DNA of 64,000 bases from Streptomyces celluloflavus (GTDB taxonomy: Bacteria; Actinomycetota; Actinomycetes; Streptomycetales; Streptomycetaceae). Positions within the stretch are counted from its first letter, which is position 1; each line of letters opens with the position of its first letter. The stretch spans positions 62,001 through 126,000 of the forward strand of contig JOEL01000001.1 in the NCBI GenBank assembly GCA_000720995.1. The letters run 5' to 3'. The position numbers and the translations under genes were made by a program. The notes beneath the pieces were generated by a model. The model saw nothing but the letters and a program-made list of their open reading frames with translations. It made no database searches and was not told where the DNA came from. This document shows positions 62,450-64,000 of this stretch, in pieces.

Positions 62450-64000
62450 CTACACCGGCGACAGCCGGTAGGCGTACCGGTACGTCCGGTCCGCGTGCAG
62501 CAGGTACTTCTCCAGCGGCGGCGCGCCCCAGGAGTCGTTGCCGCCGACGCCCGTCTGGCGGTGGTTGACGCCCAGCAGCGTCTCGTCGCGCCGGGTCAGC
62601 TCGTAGGGGTGCCGCAACCCCTCCAGGTCCGTGGGCGCGTGGTGCAGCGCGCTCAGCTCCAGCAGCGGGGCGTCGGCGCCCGGTTCGGCGCGGACGCGCA
62701 GACCGGCGCCGTCCCGGCCGGTGAGCGAGGCGGTACGCACATCGGTGACGCTGCCGGTCTGCTGGGGGCGGACGTACGGGCCGGCCTGCGCGTCCACGGT
62801 GCTGCGGTAGCGGCCGACGAACGCGCCGGTGCGCCGGTCCGGGTAGTTCTCCTGCGGTCCGCGCCCGTACCAGTCGAAGGTGTTCAGCCCGGCCGGGACG
62901 GTGAGCAGCGCGCCGACCACCGGCAGATCGGGCAGTCCGGCGCCCGGCCGGAGGGTGTGGGCGATCCGCACCTCGCCGTCGCCGCGGATCGTGAAGACGG
63001 TGTCCCAGTGGGAGACGGCGGGGGAGGTGGGCAGGGTGGCGGTCACCTCGATGACGACCTCGGAGCGGGACGGCTGGGAGGCCCTGACGCCGGTGACGGT
63101 GCGCCGGGCGCCCGCGTCCCGCCAGGTGCGCAGGGAGCGCTCGGCGCCCCGGCCGATGTCGTTGTCGGTCGGGCCGCGCCAGAAGTTGGGCACCGGACCG
63201 CCGGAGAGCAGCGGCCGGCCGCGGTGGCGGTAGGCGGTCAGCGTGCCGGCGGCCTTGTCCAGGACGAGCTCCAGACCGCGTCCGCCGACCGTCACGCTCC
63301 TGCCGGTCTCGGCGAGCTTCAGCGGCGGCAGGGTGGCCGGATCGGGGTCCTCGGGGGCGGGCGCGTACCAGGGCAGCGCGAACTGCTCGGCGGCGACCCG
63401 GTGTCCGGCGTCCGCCCACCGGGTGGCGCGGCGCAGGACGAAGGCGAGGTTGAGCCAGTACGCGGCGCCGGGCGCGGGGCGCGCCACCGGCTTCACGGGC
63501 AGCCGCACCGTCCGCGCCGCGCCCGGCGCGACCTCGGGCGCGGGCAGCGTGCCGTGCTGGATCCGCTCGCCGTCGCGGGTCACCTCCCAGCGCAGCTCGT
63601 AGGCGGTCAGGTCCGCGAACAGCTGGTGGTTGGCGACCGTGACCGCGGTGCCCGCGGGGTCGTCGGCGGCCGTCATCCGGATGGTCTGGTAGACCTTCTT
63701 GACCTCCTGGAGCGCGGGGTGCGGCACCCGGTCGGCGGAGACCAGCCCGTTGCAGCAGAAGTTGTCGTCGGTGGGGTAGCCGGGCCGCCAGTCGCCGCCG
63801 TAGGACAGATAGGTCTGCCGGGGGTCGCCGGGCACCGGGCGGCGGATGGCCTGGTCGACGAAGTCCCAGATGAAGCCGCCGTGCAGATGGGGGTAGCGCT
63901 CGAAGACGTCCCAGTACTCCTGGAAGTTGCCGGTGCTGTTGCCCATCGAGTGGGCGTACTCGCAGAGGATGAACGGCTTCGGGTCGCCGGACCTGCCGTA
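62450..64000 (-). CDS. GH2 beta-galactosidase, C-terminal part (cut by window edge)
   Basis: The last 517 codons are visible. The first visible segment PFILCEYAHSMGNSTGN carries the family nucleophile Glu. The (beta/alpha)8 domain continues with LHGGFIWDFVDQAIRR and DNFCCNGLVSADR. From about 270 residues before the end it becomes the LacZ C-terminal beta-sandwich (FDWYGRGPQENYPDRRTGAF). It should hydrolyse beta-galactosides. No signal can be seen because the start is outside the window. Confidence 0.92.
   Translation of the reverse strand, partial: YGRSGDPKPFILCEYAHSMGNSTGNFQEYWDVFERYPHLHGGFIWDFVDQAIRRPVPGDPRQTYLSYGGDWRPGYPTDDNFCCNGLVSADRVPHPALQEVKKVYQTIRMTAADDPAGTAVTVANHQLFADLTAYELRWEVTRDGERIQHGTLPAPEVAPGAARTVRLPVKPVARPAPGAAYWLNLAFVLRRATRWADAGHRVAAEQFALPWYAPAPEDPDPATLPPLKLAETGRSVTVGGRGLELVLDKAAGTLTAYRHRGRPLLSGGPVPNFWRGPTDNDIGRGAERSLRTWRDAGARRTVTGVRASQPSRSEVVIEVTATLPTSPAVSHWDTVFTIRGDGEVRIAHTLRPGAGLPDLPVVGALLTVPAGLNTFDWYGRGPQENYPDRRTGAFVGRYRSTVDAQAGPYVRPQQTGSVTDVRTASLTGRDGAGLRVRAEPGADAPLLELSALHHAPTDLEGLRHPYELTRRDETLLGVNHRQTGVGGNDSWGAPPLEKYLLHADRTYRYAYRLSPV

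Overview
The window is high-GC actinobacterial DNA with the features of a Streptomyces chromosome: strong GGAGG ribosome sites, frequent GTG starts, rare TTA codons, and Streptomyces-type families (SARP regulator, roadblock protein, DUF3516 helicase, MpaB-type oxygenase). No rRNA, tRNA or CRISPR array was found.

Layout. 1-16.8 kb is mostly ordinary chromosome: the 5' end of a GH2 beta-galactosidase, a SNF2 helicase/SWIM zinc-finger pair, a secreted alpha/beta hydrolase, an MpaB-type oxygenase, a methyltransferase, an F420-type PPOX protein, a roadblock protein, a DUF6397-like regulator with a readable promoter and operator, acyl-CoA thioesterase II and a DUF3516 helicase. 16.8-35 kb is accessory and decaying: a 1.66-kb gene desert with a perfect 28-bp palindrome, an intact IS21-family element with its target duplication, relics of an HxlR regulator, a LysE/RhtB exporter and an IS5-type transposase, and an MFS/ArsR deletion scar. 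Inside it lies an intact albABC operon (cyclodipeptide synthase plus two-subunit cyclodipeptide oxidase) that should make an albonoursin-type diketopiperazine.

35.3-46.4 kb is the most interesting part. A large SARP regulator carrying a TTA codon is followed by a seven-gene, same-strand operon: isonitrile synthase (PvcA/DIT1), Fe(II)/2-oxoglutarate oxygenase (PvcB), HpaB-type aromatic hydroxylase, class B asparagine synthetase, quinone oxidoreductase, LigB-type extradiol ring-cleaving dioxygenase and HpaC-type flavin reductase. The first three resemble the paerucumarin enzymes. The other genes suggest that a catechol isonitrile is made and then ring-opened, reduced and amidated. I know of no described pathway with this set.

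46.8-64 kb returns to ordinary chromosome: a Mut7-C protein, a YdjM-type membrane protein, an asymmetric heterodimeric ABC exporter, an L,D-transpeptidase-like lipoprotein, a Tat-exported Gfo/Idh/MocA (GH109-like) protein, a D-lactate dehydrogenase-type flavoprotein, a divergent MarR/ABC exporter pair with an operator-like repeat, an SGNH hydrolase and the 3' half of a second GH2 beta-galactosidase on the same strand as the first. Perfect GC-rich hairpins mark several transcript ends.
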